A stretch of 58,536 nucleotides of DNA, from contig JACQXB010000048.1 in the NCBI GenBank assembly GCA_016208965.1, positions 1 to 58,536 on the forward strand. Direction: 5' to 3'. The DNA comes from Nitrospirota bacterium. GTDB lineage: Bacteria > Nitrospirota > Thermodesulfovibrionia > UBA6902 > DSMQ01. This document shows positions 35,697 through 44,085 of this stretch, one piece after another (within the stretch, counting starts at the first letter, position 1; every line of letters starts with the position of its first letter). Made by a program: the position numbers and the translations under genes. The notes beneath the pieces were generated by a model. The model was not told where the DNA came from and searched no databases. It worked only from the letters and a program-made list of their open reading frames with translations.

Positions 35697-37106
35697 TTAC
35701 AGGAGATATTCGGCAAGGTTGATATTATATTTATTGGGGTCCAATGTCTTTACAGCTTTTCTCAGGTAATTGCCGCTGCCGTCTTTTTCTGTAAGGTCTA
35801 CAACACGGCCCTTGATTTTTTTGCCGTCGCTGTCTACGACGACTAAAACTCTCGGCTTATCCGGGAATGTGGCATTGCCCTCAAATACAAGCCCGAGCTC
35901 CTTTGTGTTAAGAAGCAATAGAGTGCCAACAGGGAGCATCCCTATCATATCTATAAAGAATTTAATCAGAAGAGGGTCGTAATGTTTTCCTGCTTTTTCT
36001 ATCATAAAACTGAGTGCCTTGTCCGGAGGTAAGGCAATCCGTGCATATACCCTTGTTGATGTCATTGCATCGTAGCGGTCTGCAAGGGTCACTATCCTTG
36101 AATAAAAATCCAGTTCCATGGGGATGGAAACCGATGGATAACCTGACAGGTCATAGTTAAGGTGATGTTCAAAGGCAACAATGGCAGCTCTGACTGATAT
36201 CTCATTAAGCCCTTTAAATTTCAGTATTGCCCTTACACCCCAAAAAGGATGCCGTTCCATCATCCCCCAGTCGTCTTCTGTAAGCTTGGTTGGTTTATTA
36301 AGTATTTCCTGGGGAATTTCCATCTTCCCGAAGTCGTGAAAGAGTGCAACGACCCCGAGTTCTGTGAGTGCTTTTTTATTCAAGCCGAGCTTGTGACCCA
36401 GCGCAACAGACAGGATGCTGACATTAACAGAATGGTAAAAAGTATATCCGTCGTAATCTTTTATGGCAGTCATCCCGATAAGCAGTTCTTCCTGCTGAAG
36501 TATCAGGTCTACCATTGATTCTACAATCCGCTTGGCTTTTTTAATGTCGATTTTTTTTTCTGATTTTATTTGATTCATAATCTCTTTTGTATATGAGACA
36601 GCATTGTAGTATATTTTTTTAACCTGTTTTCTGGTATCAAATTCTTTCTCTTCTTTAATCTTTTGCAGGGGTCCAACACTAAACGAATTGATATGGGCAA
36701 CGCCGTCCATGAGGGCATTAAAAGGTTCATCGGAGAATGTTGACGATATAAATGCCTTTAAAAATATCTGCACATCTTCAGATTTCAATGTAGTATTCAT
36801 TGTTATGCTGCCTAATCCATTTTTCTTAAACTCCCGCATAAGAAAAGCAAAATTAAGAAAATATTCCATAGAATATCCGACTCTCATCCTGTTTACATAA
36901 AAAATTTCCCCAATGAACTCAAATGTGAGCGCACCTGAAGAATCTATTGCCGGGTTTGCCATAGCGATAAGCTTGTCAATGGCAGTGGTGATGGCTACAT
37001 TGCCGGGGTCATGTATTCGTGCGGTCCTGACGATAATTGCAAACTGGTTCATTATATCTTTTGCAATTCTTGTTATATCGGTGTCTTCTTTATGTACCAT
37101 GTTCAA
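35697..37106 (-). CDS. HD-GYP domain protein (probable c-di-GMP phosphodiesterase)
   Basis: A 469-residue soluble protein. Residues 1-180 are an unassigned domain resembling the N terminus of the HEAT protein encoded upstream. The HD-GYP domain (about 205-400) has the HD pair at His257-Asp258 (LFHDFGKMEIP), the HPFWGVRAI helix and EHHLNYDLSGYP, a good GYP motif. Such domains cleave cyclic di-GMP. About 70 C-terminal residues form a small beta-rich tail (LVVVDSDGKKIKGRVVDL). It overlaps the HEAT gene by 17 bases and is translated after it. Confidence 0.9.
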   Translation of the reverse strand: MNMVHKEDTDITRIAKDIMNQFAIIVRTARIHDPGNVAITTAIDKLIAMANPAIDSSGALTFEFIGEIFYVNRMRVGYSMEYFLNFAFLMREFKKNGLGSITMNTTLKSEDVQIFLKAFISSTFSDEPFNALMDGVAHINSFSVGPLQKIKEEKEFDTRKQVKKIYYNAVSYTKEIMNQIKSEKKIDIKKAKRIVESMVDLILQQEELLIGMTAIKDYDGYTFYHSVNVSILSVALGHKLGLNKKALTELGVVALFHDFGKMEIPQEILNKPTKLTEDDWGMMERHPFWGVRAILKFKGLNEISVRAAIVAFEHHLNYDLSGYPSVSIPMELDFYSRIVTLADRYDAMTSTRVYARIALPPDKALSFMIEKAGKHYDPLLIKFFIDMIGMLPVGTLLLLNTKELGLVFEGNATFPDKPRVLVVVDSDGKKIKGRVVDLTEKDGSGNYLRKAVKTLDPNKYNINLAEYLL

Positions 37107-38730
37107 TCTTATTTATAGCGGCACTCGCGTGCTCTCTTAAGAGTTTATTCTTTGAGTTTTTGAGTTTGTATAAGGCGGGAAGGGCGTCTTTATTCCCCAT
37201 TAGTCCGAGAGAATATGCAGCGCATGCCTTATTCTCATTATGGCGAAGCCTTTTGAAAAACGTTTTGTTTTTAAGGATTTTAATTATGAAATTTACCGTT
37301 TCAGGATCCTTCCAGTTGGACAGGGCTGCAAAAAATTCCTTTTTCTCATCAAGTTCCTTATTAAGAAAATCTTTTCCCGGGACACTGTTAAGCAGTACTT
37401 CCCGGGCATCTACTGAACCAATGCCGCAAAGTGCTTTCACTGCAACTTTTCTTATTAAGATATCAGTGTCATTAAGATAATCTTTTAATATCACTAATGC
37501 TGATGAGCTTTTAAATTCGCTGAGCGCCCATATCACCTCTTTCCGGACCCTTATATCAGGGTGTTTTGCTGCGGTTATGATATATTCTAACGCCCTCTTG
37601 TCGCCTATCTGACGGAGGATGTATACTATATTTCTAACAACATACCAGCGTGAATCGCTGAGGCCTTTAGCAAGCGTTTGCAAATCCTTTTTGCCGACTT
37701 GAGTGAGAAGATTAATTACTTTTTTTCTTCCATGTATGCTTTCCAGTTCTCCCAAGACAACAATTAACGGGGTTATGGCATTTCTATTAAGGAATTCGGT
37801 ATATTCATTTAAAAAGTTTTCATCTATATCTATATCGGATTCTAAAATTTTACAAACATGCCTGACTAACTCTTCGGAGTTAACGCTCGACAGCAGTAGA
37901 TTTATCTGTTTTTTTACGTTGTCGGGAGTTACGTTGTTTTCTGCGGTCTCCTTTGCCTTTTTTATGATATTTATAAATACTGGTAAGTTTTTATTTTCAA
38001 GGGAATAGATAATTAAATCTTTAAGAGTATGATATATATTTTCTAATTCGGCTGTGCTTTCCGTTTGAAGGATCATCTCCAAGACAACCTTAAGGAGCTT
38101 ATTTGTTTTGTCCTGCAGATCGTTCTCCTTTTCTTTTGCAAGCAGATGGAGGTCCTCATTGGTTATATTAATAATTGAAGTTTCCTTAACGTCCTCAGCA
38201 TTGAATGCATCTGAGTATGCCTTCATGAATGTATCTACATTCGGGACTTTACTTTTTATTTCGTTCGTTGCCTTTGTTTCAAAATCTTCATCTTCTGTCA
38301 GAAATGATTCATCAACGATATATTTTATATTTGTGAAATCCATTTCCCAAAATAGTGTGACAATATCGTCCTCAATGGCTTCCCTGTCAAAATCAACTGC
38401 AATACTCTTAAGAAAACCTTCCAGTTCGTGTTTTGACAGTCCTTTCTTAAAACTTAATTCCCTTATTCCATCCTTAAAAAAGAAAAAGGCAAAATTATTT
38501 TCTTTTTCAGGGTTGTGGTATACATGGTCGGAGCCGTAAAATATCTCCTTCTGTTTTATTTTTAAAACAAGTTCATCTTTGTAATTTAAGAATTCATCAA
38601 ATACTACGAAGGTGTCGTTTATTGTTTTTACGTAAATTGGATTGTTTGCAGGATAAAGCCGGATGTTCTTTTTTGCCTTGAGTAACGTCTGAATTATATG
38701 TTTTACCTTTATTACCTCTTCGGCTGTCAT
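37090..38730 (-). CDS. HEAT-repeat protein with paralogous N-terminal domain
   Basis: A 546-residue soluble protein. Residues 1-130 contain RLYPANNPIYVKTIND, KEIFYGSDHVY and KKGLSKHELEGFLKSI, which line up with similar positions of the neighbouring HD-GYP protein. Residues 130-330 are helical and charged. The C-terminal third is a run of HEAT repeats (RNIVYILRQIGDKRALEYI, RVRKEVIWALSEFKSSSAL, LIRKVAVKALCGIGSVDAREVL). It is likely a protein-interaction scaffold acting with the HD-GYP protein. No enzymatic motif is seen. Confidence 0.8.
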   Translation of the reverse strand: MTAEEVIKVKHIIQTLLKAKKNIRLYPANNPIYVKTINDTFVVFDEFLNYKDELVLKIKQKEIFYGSDHVYHNPEKENNFAFFFFKDGIRELSFKKGLSKHELEGFLKSIAVDFDREAIEDDIVTLFWEMDFTNIKYIVDESFLTEDEDFETKATNEIKSKVPNVDTFMKAYSDAFNAEDVKETSIINITNEDLHLLAKEKENDLQDKTNKLLKVVLEMILQTESTAELENIYHTLKDLIIYSLENKNLPVFINIIKKAKETAENNVTPDNVKKQINLLLSSVNSEELVRHVCKILESDIDIDENFLNEYTEFLNRNAITPLIVVLGELESIHGRKKVINLLTQVGKKDLQTLAKGLSDSRWYVVRNIVYILRQIGDKRALEYIITAAKHPDIRVRKEVIWALSEFKSSSALVILKDYLNDTDILIRKVAVKALCGIGSVDAREVLLNSVPGKDFLNKELDEKKEFFAALSNWKDPETVNFIIKILKNKTFFKRLRHNENKACAAYSLGLMGNKDALPALYKLKNSKNKLLREHASAAINKIEHGT

Positions 38731-38822
38731 TTTAATAAAATAACATAAATTTTTATAAGTGTCAAAGAGAGGGCAGAGTTCTGTAACAGCAAAGTGAAAA
38801 TGTCTGGTTTGAGAAGCGCTAA

Positions 38823-38850
38823 ATGGAGCACTATTCTAATAGTGCTCCAT
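38823..38850. repeat. Perfect hairpin ATGGAGCACTATT-CT-AATAGTGCTCCAT
   Basis: A 13-bp perfect stem with a 2-base loop, related to the shorter hairpin at 2685-2712. It lies in the 298-base divergent spacer 38,731-39,028 between the HEAT and PHP genes. The rest of that spacer shows no gene that I can support. Confidence 0.75.
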
Positions 38851-39028
38851 AAAGAGATTGCACGTGATGCACAAAGTAATAGAGGAAGATTAAAATTTTA
38901 TTCTGTTAGGGCTAAGACACTTTTCAATGGCAAAAGCTTGTATAACTTGGAGATAAAGCTTGCATATAATTTCAACAAACTTACTAACGGACTTTACAGA
39001 GAAGATAAAAAAGAAATATGATATTAAT

Positions 39029-39772
39029 ATGCTAAAACAATTCAAGGCCGACCTGCACATCCACACCTGTCTCTCTCCATGCGCTAACCTTCAAATGACT
39101 CCTTCTGCAATAGTAAGAACCGCATCCGAAAAGGGGCTTGATATAATAGCTATAACCGACCACAATTCAGCAGAGAATGTTATTGCAGCAAAAAAGGCTG
39201 CTGAAGGGACAGGGCTTACAGTCCTGCATGGGATGGAAATCACCTCTGCCGAAGAAGCACACATACTGGCTTTGTTTGATGATTCAGAAAGCGCTATACG
39301 ACTGCAAGAAATTGTGTATCAAAAACTTATGCCCGGAGAAAATGACACAAGACGATTCGGAGACCAGATAGTGGTTAATGAAAAGGATGAGGTGTTAGGT
39401 TTCAACAACCGACTACTCATTTCTGCAACAACATTAGATGCATATTCAATAGTAAGCATCATACATTCCTTCGGTGGACTCGCCATAGCCTCTCATGTTG
39501 ATAGGGATGCCTTTGGTGTAATCTCTCAGCTTGGTTTTATTCCAGAAGACTTAAAATTTGATGCATTAGAGATGTCTCCGAGAATGGATAGGAAAACAGC
39601 CGAACATTTATTCAAGGAATATAATTCTTTTGCATGGGTTTCCTCTTCTGACGCACACTATTCAAAAGATATAGGTAGAAGAGACACAAGTTTCTTTATG
39701 AAAGAACCATCATTAGCCGAAATAGCCTTAGCTCTGAAAAATATTGACGGGAGGAAGGTAGAATGGGAGTAA
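39029..39772 (+). CDS. PHP-domain metal-dependent phosphoesterase
   Basis: About 247 residues from MLKQFKADLHIHTCLSPCA. The PHP metal site is formed by DLHIHT, the ITDHNSAEN segment, HGMEIT and, towards the C terminus, SSSDAHY. Members include DNA polymerase-associated and phosphoesterase enzymes; the substrate here is unknown. The start at 39029 is chosen because the conserved core begins there. An upstream in-frame start at 38960 would add a Lys-rich tail, and neither has a strong ribosome site. The gene is followed 38 bases later by a radical SAM gene in the same direction. Confidence 0.85.
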   Translation: MLKQFKADLHIHTCLSPCANLQMTPSAIVRTASEKGLDIIAITDHNSAENVIAAKKAAEGTGLTVLHGMEITSAEEAHILALFDDSESAIRLQEIVYQKLMPGENDTRRFGDQIVVNEKDEVLGFNNRLLISATTLDAYSIVSIIHSFGGLAIASHVDRDAFGVISQLGFIPEDLKFDALEMSPRMDRKTAEHLFKEYNSFAWVSSSDAHYSKDIGRRDTSFFMKEPSLAEIALALKNIDGRKVEWE

Positions 39773-39810
39773 AAAATCAAAATCATATGTAAAAGGAAGA
39801 CTTAAACTTT

Positions 39811-40878
39811 ATGAGCCTGCTTAACTTATCCAAATTTACGGGGCATGCAAAGACCTTTTTTGCATGGCAGATAGAACTCACTACGCGATGCCCGCTGAAA
39901 TGCAGGATGTGCATAAGGGAAGGCGCCGGAAGGTGGCACAGCAAGGATATGTTGCTTGATAATTTCAAGGATATCTCAGGATATTTCAGTAAAGCTGAAA
40001 ACATTATTCTTCAGGGATGGGGAGAGCCGTTGCTCTACAGGAATCTTATCGATGCTGTAAGGATTGTAAAGGAGAAGGGTGCAAGTGCTGGATTTGTAAC
40101 AAGCGGGAAAGGATTAAATGGAAACTATATTGTTGAACTTATTAATGCAGGTGTTGATTTTATAGGTTTTTCATTGGCAGGAGCCACAGCAAAGACGCAT
40201 AACTCAATAAGGATGAATTCTGATTTTGAAATCCTTCTCGAAAATATCCGCTTTTTAAATGCTGTAAAGAAAGAAAAAAAGATTGATAAGCCGAGACTCC
40301 ACATTGTATACCTTATGCTCAAAGACAATATAATAGATGTCCCTGCCCTTGTTGAACTCGCAAAATATACGGGGATAAATGATATTATTCTTACAAACCT
40401 TATTCATGTAAGCAATGAATGGCAGGAAGGACAGAGGGTGTTTAGCGGGAGGGGGAGAGGGGTAAATGAAGCTCACGAAGAAATTCTCCAAGTTGCAGAA
40501 GCAAAAGCCAAAAAATTAAAGATAAATCTCAGGCAGTCTTCTCTATCTCCCGTTGATGTGCCTGTTTGTGAAGAGAATCCCCTCAGAAATCTATATATAT
40601 CTGTGGATGGTGAAGTATCACCGTGTGTTTATCTTTACCCTCCGGTGCCATCACCGTTTAAAAGGATATTCTGCGGTAATAAATTTGAGACTGAAAAGGC
40701 AAGTTTCGGAAATATCTTCAGAGAATCCTTTGACATAATATGGAACAGCAAAGAATATGCTGAATTCAGGGGGTGCTTTGAAAAAAGGCTGAAGAACTAT
40801 AAAAGGTTATTTCCGTCTGGCGCCGAAAACGAGCCTCCTGTTCAGTGCAGGACATGCCATAAGATGCTTGGGGTATAG
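39811..40878 (+). CDS. Radical SAM/SPASM protein
   Basis: A 355-residue enzyme. ELTTRCPLKCRMCIREG holds the CX3CX2C cluster for the SAM-binding 4Fe-4S centre, and GWGEPLL follows. The C-terminal SPASM-like region has Cys in VCEENP, SPCVYLYP, FCGNKF, RGCFEK and QCRTCHKM, enough for one or two auxiliary clusters. Such proteins often modify peptides or mature enzymes, but no precursor peptide is seen nearby. Its pairing with PHP is unexplained. Confidence 0.88.
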   Translation: MSLLNLSKFTGHAKTFFAWQIELTTRCPLKCRMCIREGAGRWHSKDMLLDNFKDISGYFSKAENIILQGWGEPLLYRNLIDAVRIVKEKGASAGFVTSGKGLNGNYIVELINAGVDFIGFSLAGATAKTHNSIRMNSDFEILLENIRFLNAVKKEKKIDKPRLHIVYLMLKDNIIDVPALVELAKYTGINDIILTNLIHVSNEWQEGQRVFSGRGRGVNEAHEEILQVAEAKAKKLKINLRQSSLSPVDVPVCEENPLRNLYISVDGEVSPCVYLYPPVPSPFKRIFCGNKFETEKASFGNIFRESFDIIWNSKEYAEFRGCFEKRLKNYKRLFPSGAENEPPVQCRTCHKMLGV

Positions 40879-40939
40879 CAAGTCTATCAATCTGCCCAAC
40901 AATTCATAAAATCGTACCCTCTGGTATTTAAATTTTCCT

Positions 40940-40969
40940 TTGACAAACACAAAATTCTTAATCTATATT
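40940..40969 (+). promoter_or_regulatory. Sigma-70-type promoter candidate for the 465-residue gene
   Basis: TTGACA at 40940-40945 and TATATT at 40964-40969 are separated by 18 bases. The leader to the gene at 41189 would be about 210 bases. The leader contains short hairpins (CGAAATACTTCG, GCGAAATAGTTCGC) and ends with GAGGAGG 8 bases before the ATG. No known riboswitch is recognised. The rest of the 40,879-41,188 spacer holds nothing else that I can name. Confidence 0.5.
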
Positions 40970-41188
40970 AAGCCATAAAATCTCCTCTGGATACTCTAAA
41001 TCTTCGGGAGGACGGTGAGAAACGACAATATTTGTCAAAAAGGAGAGGGTTTTTGGTATTCAGCCAGAGTTGGGATAAACGAAATACTTCGTCTATAATC
41101 CCAAAACAGGACAAAAAGCGAAATAGTTCGCTTGTGAAGAAGTTATCTGTTCATTGCAGGCAAGGATGTTATAGAGGAGGATTTAGTT

Positions 41189-42586
41189 ATGGATGCGTTT
41201 CTGATACATCTAGATGAAGAGCTTATTAATAATCGAAAAGACCGTTATTACGGTCAACATGCATTACTTGATCAAAGAACTCACAAATATACACCAAGGG
41301 AGTTGGCTTTTTGGATTAATTTTTATGGGCTCTTCTATGAACATATTTATATTCCAGCCAATTTTCTTACCGACTCTCAATGGACAATAGCTGTCCTAGA
41401 AAAACTTAACTATAAAAGAAACAAAAAGGATTCTCTAATTTGCTCTGAAGAATCGCCACTTCGAGTATTCTGGGACAGCGAACGGTGGCCAGATAGACGT
41501 TTTGCGAATCTTGTTAAAATGGACTGGGATGGTAAAGATTCTGTAACAAACCAAGAATCTAAATCTAAAGCAATGGAAATAGCGGAATTGTGTGATGATA
41601 TATTTAAAGTTGATAGAATTATTTATAATACGGCAGATTTTAAAATTAATCTTACTTATAGCCTTCATAGGTTGCAGAATGAAATATTCTGTAAAGATAA
41701 AAACGCAGCTGAATCAAGTTTGAGAACGCCTATTCAGGAATTGCAAGGATGCGCTTCGACTCTCGCGTCTAATCCGCTTCCAGGAAAAAGGTATGGCAGA
41801 AATCTGCTTTATGCTATGTTTGGCTATCATCGACATGATAAACCTAATGAACAAATTGATTTGCAAAAACAATTTAAAAAAATACTATCACCATACTTGA
41901 GTAAACATAAATATTTTTGTCATGAATTCCTATCTGGTGTTGATCGTGTTTCAAATGAACTTAAGGCAATAAAAACTAGCGAATCGCTTAAAAAAGATCT
42001 AAAGATTCTTATGCCTCCAGACTACTATGACGTGTTCCATCGGCCAGCCTATGATTATACAATGAAGAATCTTCATATAGAGCAAAAAGATGCGATTTTA
42101 TTAGACCCTGAGGCGATCATAAAAATGACACCGAAGCAAATGAATATAATACGAAAATTAAGACAACGCAAAGATTATGTAACTGCATGGAAACAACTAG
42201 AAAATAAAGGGCAAGGGGTATCAGAAGATGATATTAAAAATGCAGAAAACATGCTAGGTAATTATTTCAAAGCTATTGGTGGTGTGTTGCACCCATTTAT
42301 ACATACATCATCACGAATTCTTAAAGTATTTAACTGGTGCGCCCCTTTGATAGGTACTGGTGTTGGAGCCAGCATACCTTGGATTCTCCAACTTATTCTA
42401 ACACCAGCTCAGGTTCAAGATATTAGTAGAGCAGGGTCTGTCCTGGGATGTGCTGTAGGACTGGGTATGGCTAAAGGAACATCGGCAATCATAAAGAAGA
42501 TACAACCAAAGGAAATATTAAATATTTCACAGGTCGATTTATCGGAGGAAACAAAAATAAATATTATCGACAAAAGTAATAAATAA
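41189..42586 (+). CDS. Unrecognised 465-residue protein with C-terminal glycine-rich hydrophobic segments
   Basis: I do not recognise this family. The first 370 residues are soluble, charged and aromatic-rich (YTPRELAFWINFYGLFYEHIYIP, RVFWDSERWPDRRF), with no obvious nuclease, ATPase or kinase motif. Residues about 380-440 contain two hydrophobic glycine-rich stretches (CAPLIGTGVGASIPWILQLIL and AGSVLGCAVGLGMAKGTS), the second resembling a glycine zipper. GAGGAGG precedes the ATG. It lies next to two toxin-antitoxin pairs in the same direction, so a membrane-acting defence or toxin role is conceivable but only inferred. Confidence 0.7.
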   Translation: MDAFLIHLDEELINNRKDRYYGQHALLDQRTHKYTPRELAFWINFYGLFYEHIYIPANFLTDSQWTIAVLEKLNYKRNKKDSLICSEESPLRVFWDSERWPDRRFANLVKMDWDGKDSVTNQESKSKAMEIAELCDDIFKVDRIIYNTADFKINLTYSLHRLQNEIFCKDKNAAESSLRTPIQELQGCASTLASNPLPGKRYGRNLLYAMFGYHRHDKPNEQIDLQKQFKKILSPYLSKHKYFCHEFLSGVDRVSNELKAIKTSESLKKDLKILMPPDYYDVFHRPAYDYTMKNLHIEQKDAILLDPEAIIKMTPKQMNIIRKLRQRKDYVTAWKQLENKGQGVSEDDIKNAENMLGNYFKAIGGVLHPFIHTSSRILKVFNWCAPLIGTGVGASIPWILQLILTPAQVQDISRAGSVLGCAVGLGMAKGTSAIIKKIQPKEILNISQVDLSEETKINIIDKSNK

Positions 42587-42605
42587 TTGTATATATAAAT
42601 ATAAA

Positions 42606-42745
42606 AAATGCCTGCAACGGACGGCTAACACGTTGCAAAAGACTAATGTCCAAACCCTTCGGGCTTCTTTTGCAACGACATATATATAGTAGAGTGCTTA
42701 TCTAAGACTCGTAGAGAGATTAACACCCAGAGGCTTCGCCCATCT
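42606..42745. repeat. Accessory-module boundary repeat, copy A
   Basis: TGCCTGCAACGG at about 42,607 and AGAGTGCTTATCTAAGACTC...ATTAACACC...AGGCTT (about 42,692-42,735) match the copy at 43,425 in order. Copy A contains an extra hairpin insert: GTTGCAAAAGA and TCTTTTGCAAC flank about 22 bases with a CCCTTCGGG core. It lies between the 465-residue gene and the HigBA-like pair. Confidence 0.65.
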
Positions 42746-42755
42746 CGGAAATCAC

Positions 42756-42784
42756 TTGACAAGGGTTAACACGCAGGTTAACAT
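42756..42784 (+). promoter_or_regulatory. Promoter with GGTTAACA direct repeats upstream of the HigB-like toxin
   Basis: TTGACA at 42756-42761 and TAACAT at 42779-42784 have a 17-base spacer. GGTTAACA occurs at 42764-42771 and 42776-42783, 12 bases apart and overlapping the spacer and -10 box. That would suit autorepression by the HigA-like antitoxin (inference). Transcription would begin near 42,791, which is where the toxin-like reading frame begins. Confidence 0.5.
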
Positions 42785-42793
42785 AGTACTGCG

Positions 42794-43150
42794 AACAGAA
42801 CAGTTACCTTTTATAAAACTATTGACGGGAGATGCCCGATACAAAATTTTCTTGATTCTCTACCGTCAAAGGTTGCACAAAAGGTAACATGGGTACTTAA
42901 TTTACTTGAAGACTTGGATCTTGTCCCGTCTTCTTATTTTAAAAAGCTCGTTGGTACAGAAGAAATCTGGGAGTGCAGAATTCAGTTTGGTTCGAATACT
43001 TATCGTATATTCTGTTTCTTTTCGGATAATTCTGTTGTTGTGCTAACACATGGATTTATAAAAAAGAGCCAGAAAACACCTAAATCTGAAATAGAAAAAG
43101 CGGAGTCATATAGAAAAGATTTTTTGAAAAGGAGGTCAAAGCATGAGTGA
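42794..43150 (+). CDS. RelE/HigB-like toxin with no usable start codon for its conserved N terminus
   Basis: The open frame after TAA at 42779 reads [40 protein letters not shown] and on through [21 protein letters not shown] and a C-terminal [13 protein letters not shown] helix. This is a complete HigB/RelE_B1 ribonuclease fold. No ATG, GTG or TTG exists in frame before the TTG at 42914, which would delete the first 40 residues. Either the start was lost, an unusual start (ATT or ATA) is used, or the toxin is silent. It overlaps the antitoxin by 8 bases. Confidence 0.7.
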   Translation, partial: NRTVTFYKTIDGRCPIQNFLDSLPSKVAQKVTWVLNLLEDLDLVPSSYFKKLVGTEEIWECRIQFGSNTYRIFCFFSDNSVVVLTHGFIKKSQKTPKSEIEKAESYRKDFLKRRSKHE

Positions 43151-43418
43151 CTTGAAAAAATATATATGCGAAAGAAAAAAAAGAGACAAGAAATTTGCCG
43201 AAGGATTTGATGAGGGTTACGAACAGTTTAAAGTTGGAGTGATGCTTTGTCAGGCGCGCGAATCAGCAGGATTAACTCAGGAAGAACTTGCTCGTAGACT
43301 TAAAACTAAAAAGACCGCGATTTCAAGAATTGAGAATCATGCAGAGGATATCAAACTGTCAACATTGGAGCGAGTAGCGTTTGCTTTGGGTAAACGATTG
43401 CAAGTTAGTATTGCTTAA
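43143..43418 (+). CDS. HigA-like XRE antitoxin
   Basis: A 91-residue protein. An N-terminal charged helix ([24 protein letters not shown]) precedes an HTH ([43 protein letters not shown]). Antitoxins encoded second, after the toxin, are typical of HigBA and RelE_B1 systems. AAGGAGG lies 7 bases before the ATG at 43143, inside the toxin 3' end. It presumably represses the operon through the GGTTAACA repeats. Confidence 0.88.
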   Translation: MSDLKKYICERKKRDKKFAEGFDEGYEQFKVGVMLCQARESAGLTQEELARRLKTKKTAISRIENHAEDIKLSTLERVAFALGKRLQVSIA

Positions 43419-43424
43419 TTTTGT

Positions 43425-43490
43425 ATGCCCGCAACGGCAGATAGCAGAGTGCTTGTCTACGACTCATGGAGAGGTTAACACCAAAAGGCT
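43425..43490. repeat. Accessory-module boundary repeat, copy B
   Basis: TGCCCGCAACGG, then AGAGTGCTTGTCTACGACTC and GTTAACACC...AGGCTT match copy A (42,606) without its hairpin insert. A third weak match (TGCCCACAACGATAG) lies at about 43,989 after HicA. The units lie at the ends of the TA modules, in the style of cassette borders. Perfect integron attC core sites are not present. Confidence 0.6.
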
Positions 43491-43578
43491 TTATCTTCTA
43501 TGTTATATTTTTGATAAACAAAATCAGTATTTTTGAGGTAAAATAGGTCAAAAGATTAGAAAGCATACGGAGGTGTTT

Positions 43579-43779
43579 ATGAAATATAAAGTAAATCTCA
43601 AAAAGACAGAGGAAGGTTTTTCTGTCTGGGTACCTGGCCTGCCCGGTTGCTGGTCTCAAGGGAAAACAGAAGAAGAAGCATTGGAAAACATTAAGGACGC
43701 TATACAGTCATATTTAGAGACTGTTGAGGAACTAAGCAAAAACAAAGAGTCTCGTTATGTAGAAGTAGCCTATGCCTAA
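43579..43779 (+). CDS. hicB: HicB-like antitoxin
   Basis: A 66-residue HicB_lk_antitox-type protein: MKYKVNLKKTEEGFSVWVPGLPGCWSQG and EEEALENIKDAIQSYLETVEE form the partial RNase H-like fold that blocks HicA. I place the start at 43579. GGAGG is 5 bases upstream; the alternative GTG at 43573 overlaps that site. It precedes hicA and overlaps it by 8 bases. Confidence 0.93.
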   Translation: MKYKVNLKKTEEGFSVWVPGLPGCWSQGKTEEEALENIKDAIQSYLETVEELSKNKESRYVEVAYA

Positions 43780-43984
43780 ATTATCAGGGATAAACCACCA
43801 GCGAGCAGTGAGAGCATTTCAAAAAGCAGGTTTCAGGATAGCAAGGGAAAGTAAACATATCACAATGACAAACGGCGAAAGGATTATCACTATCCCGAGA
43901 GCAAATCCTGTTGATGCCTTTACAATGGCAGGTATTGTAAAAGATGCTGGACTTAATATTGAAGAATTCAAGAAACTTTTATAA
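43772..43984 (+). CDS. hicA: HicA mRNA interferase toxin
   Basis: A 70-residue double-stranded-RNA-binding-fold toxin that cleaves mRNA. GINHQRAVRAFQKAGFRIARESKHITMTNG contains the catalytic His, and IPRANPVDAFTMAGIVKDAGL completes the family signature. It appears intact. Gene order hicB-hicA with overlap fits type II hicBA loci that place the antitoxin first. Confidence 0.94.
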   Translation: MPKLSGINHQRAVRAFQKAGFRIARESKHITMTNGERIITIPRANPVDAFTMAGIVKDAGLNIEEFKKLL

Positions 43985-44085
43985 TTCCCTGCCCACAACG
44001 ATAGATAACAACAGTCTAAAAGGAAACAGATTAATAAGCAAATGCTTTGCACTTCTTTTATGCTGGGAACGTTATCGAACACGTA

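Noticed and set aside
38794-39021. 75-residue plus-strand open frame upstream of the PHP gene
   Set aside because: It runs through the dispersed hairpin at 38823-38850, has no ribosome site and no recognisable domain, and overlaps the PHP start region.
41032-41217. 61-residue open frame in the leader of the 465-residue gene
   Set aside because: Basic, repeat-derived sequence (hairpins CGAAATACTTCG and GCGAAATAGTTCGC) overlapping the real gene start; no family features.
42606-43490. Integron attC sites around the TA modules
   Set aside because: The borders repeat and contain TTAAC/GTTAAC-like ends, but no copy matches the RYYYAAC...GTTRRRY core pair and no integrase is in the window. I report them only as boundary repeats.
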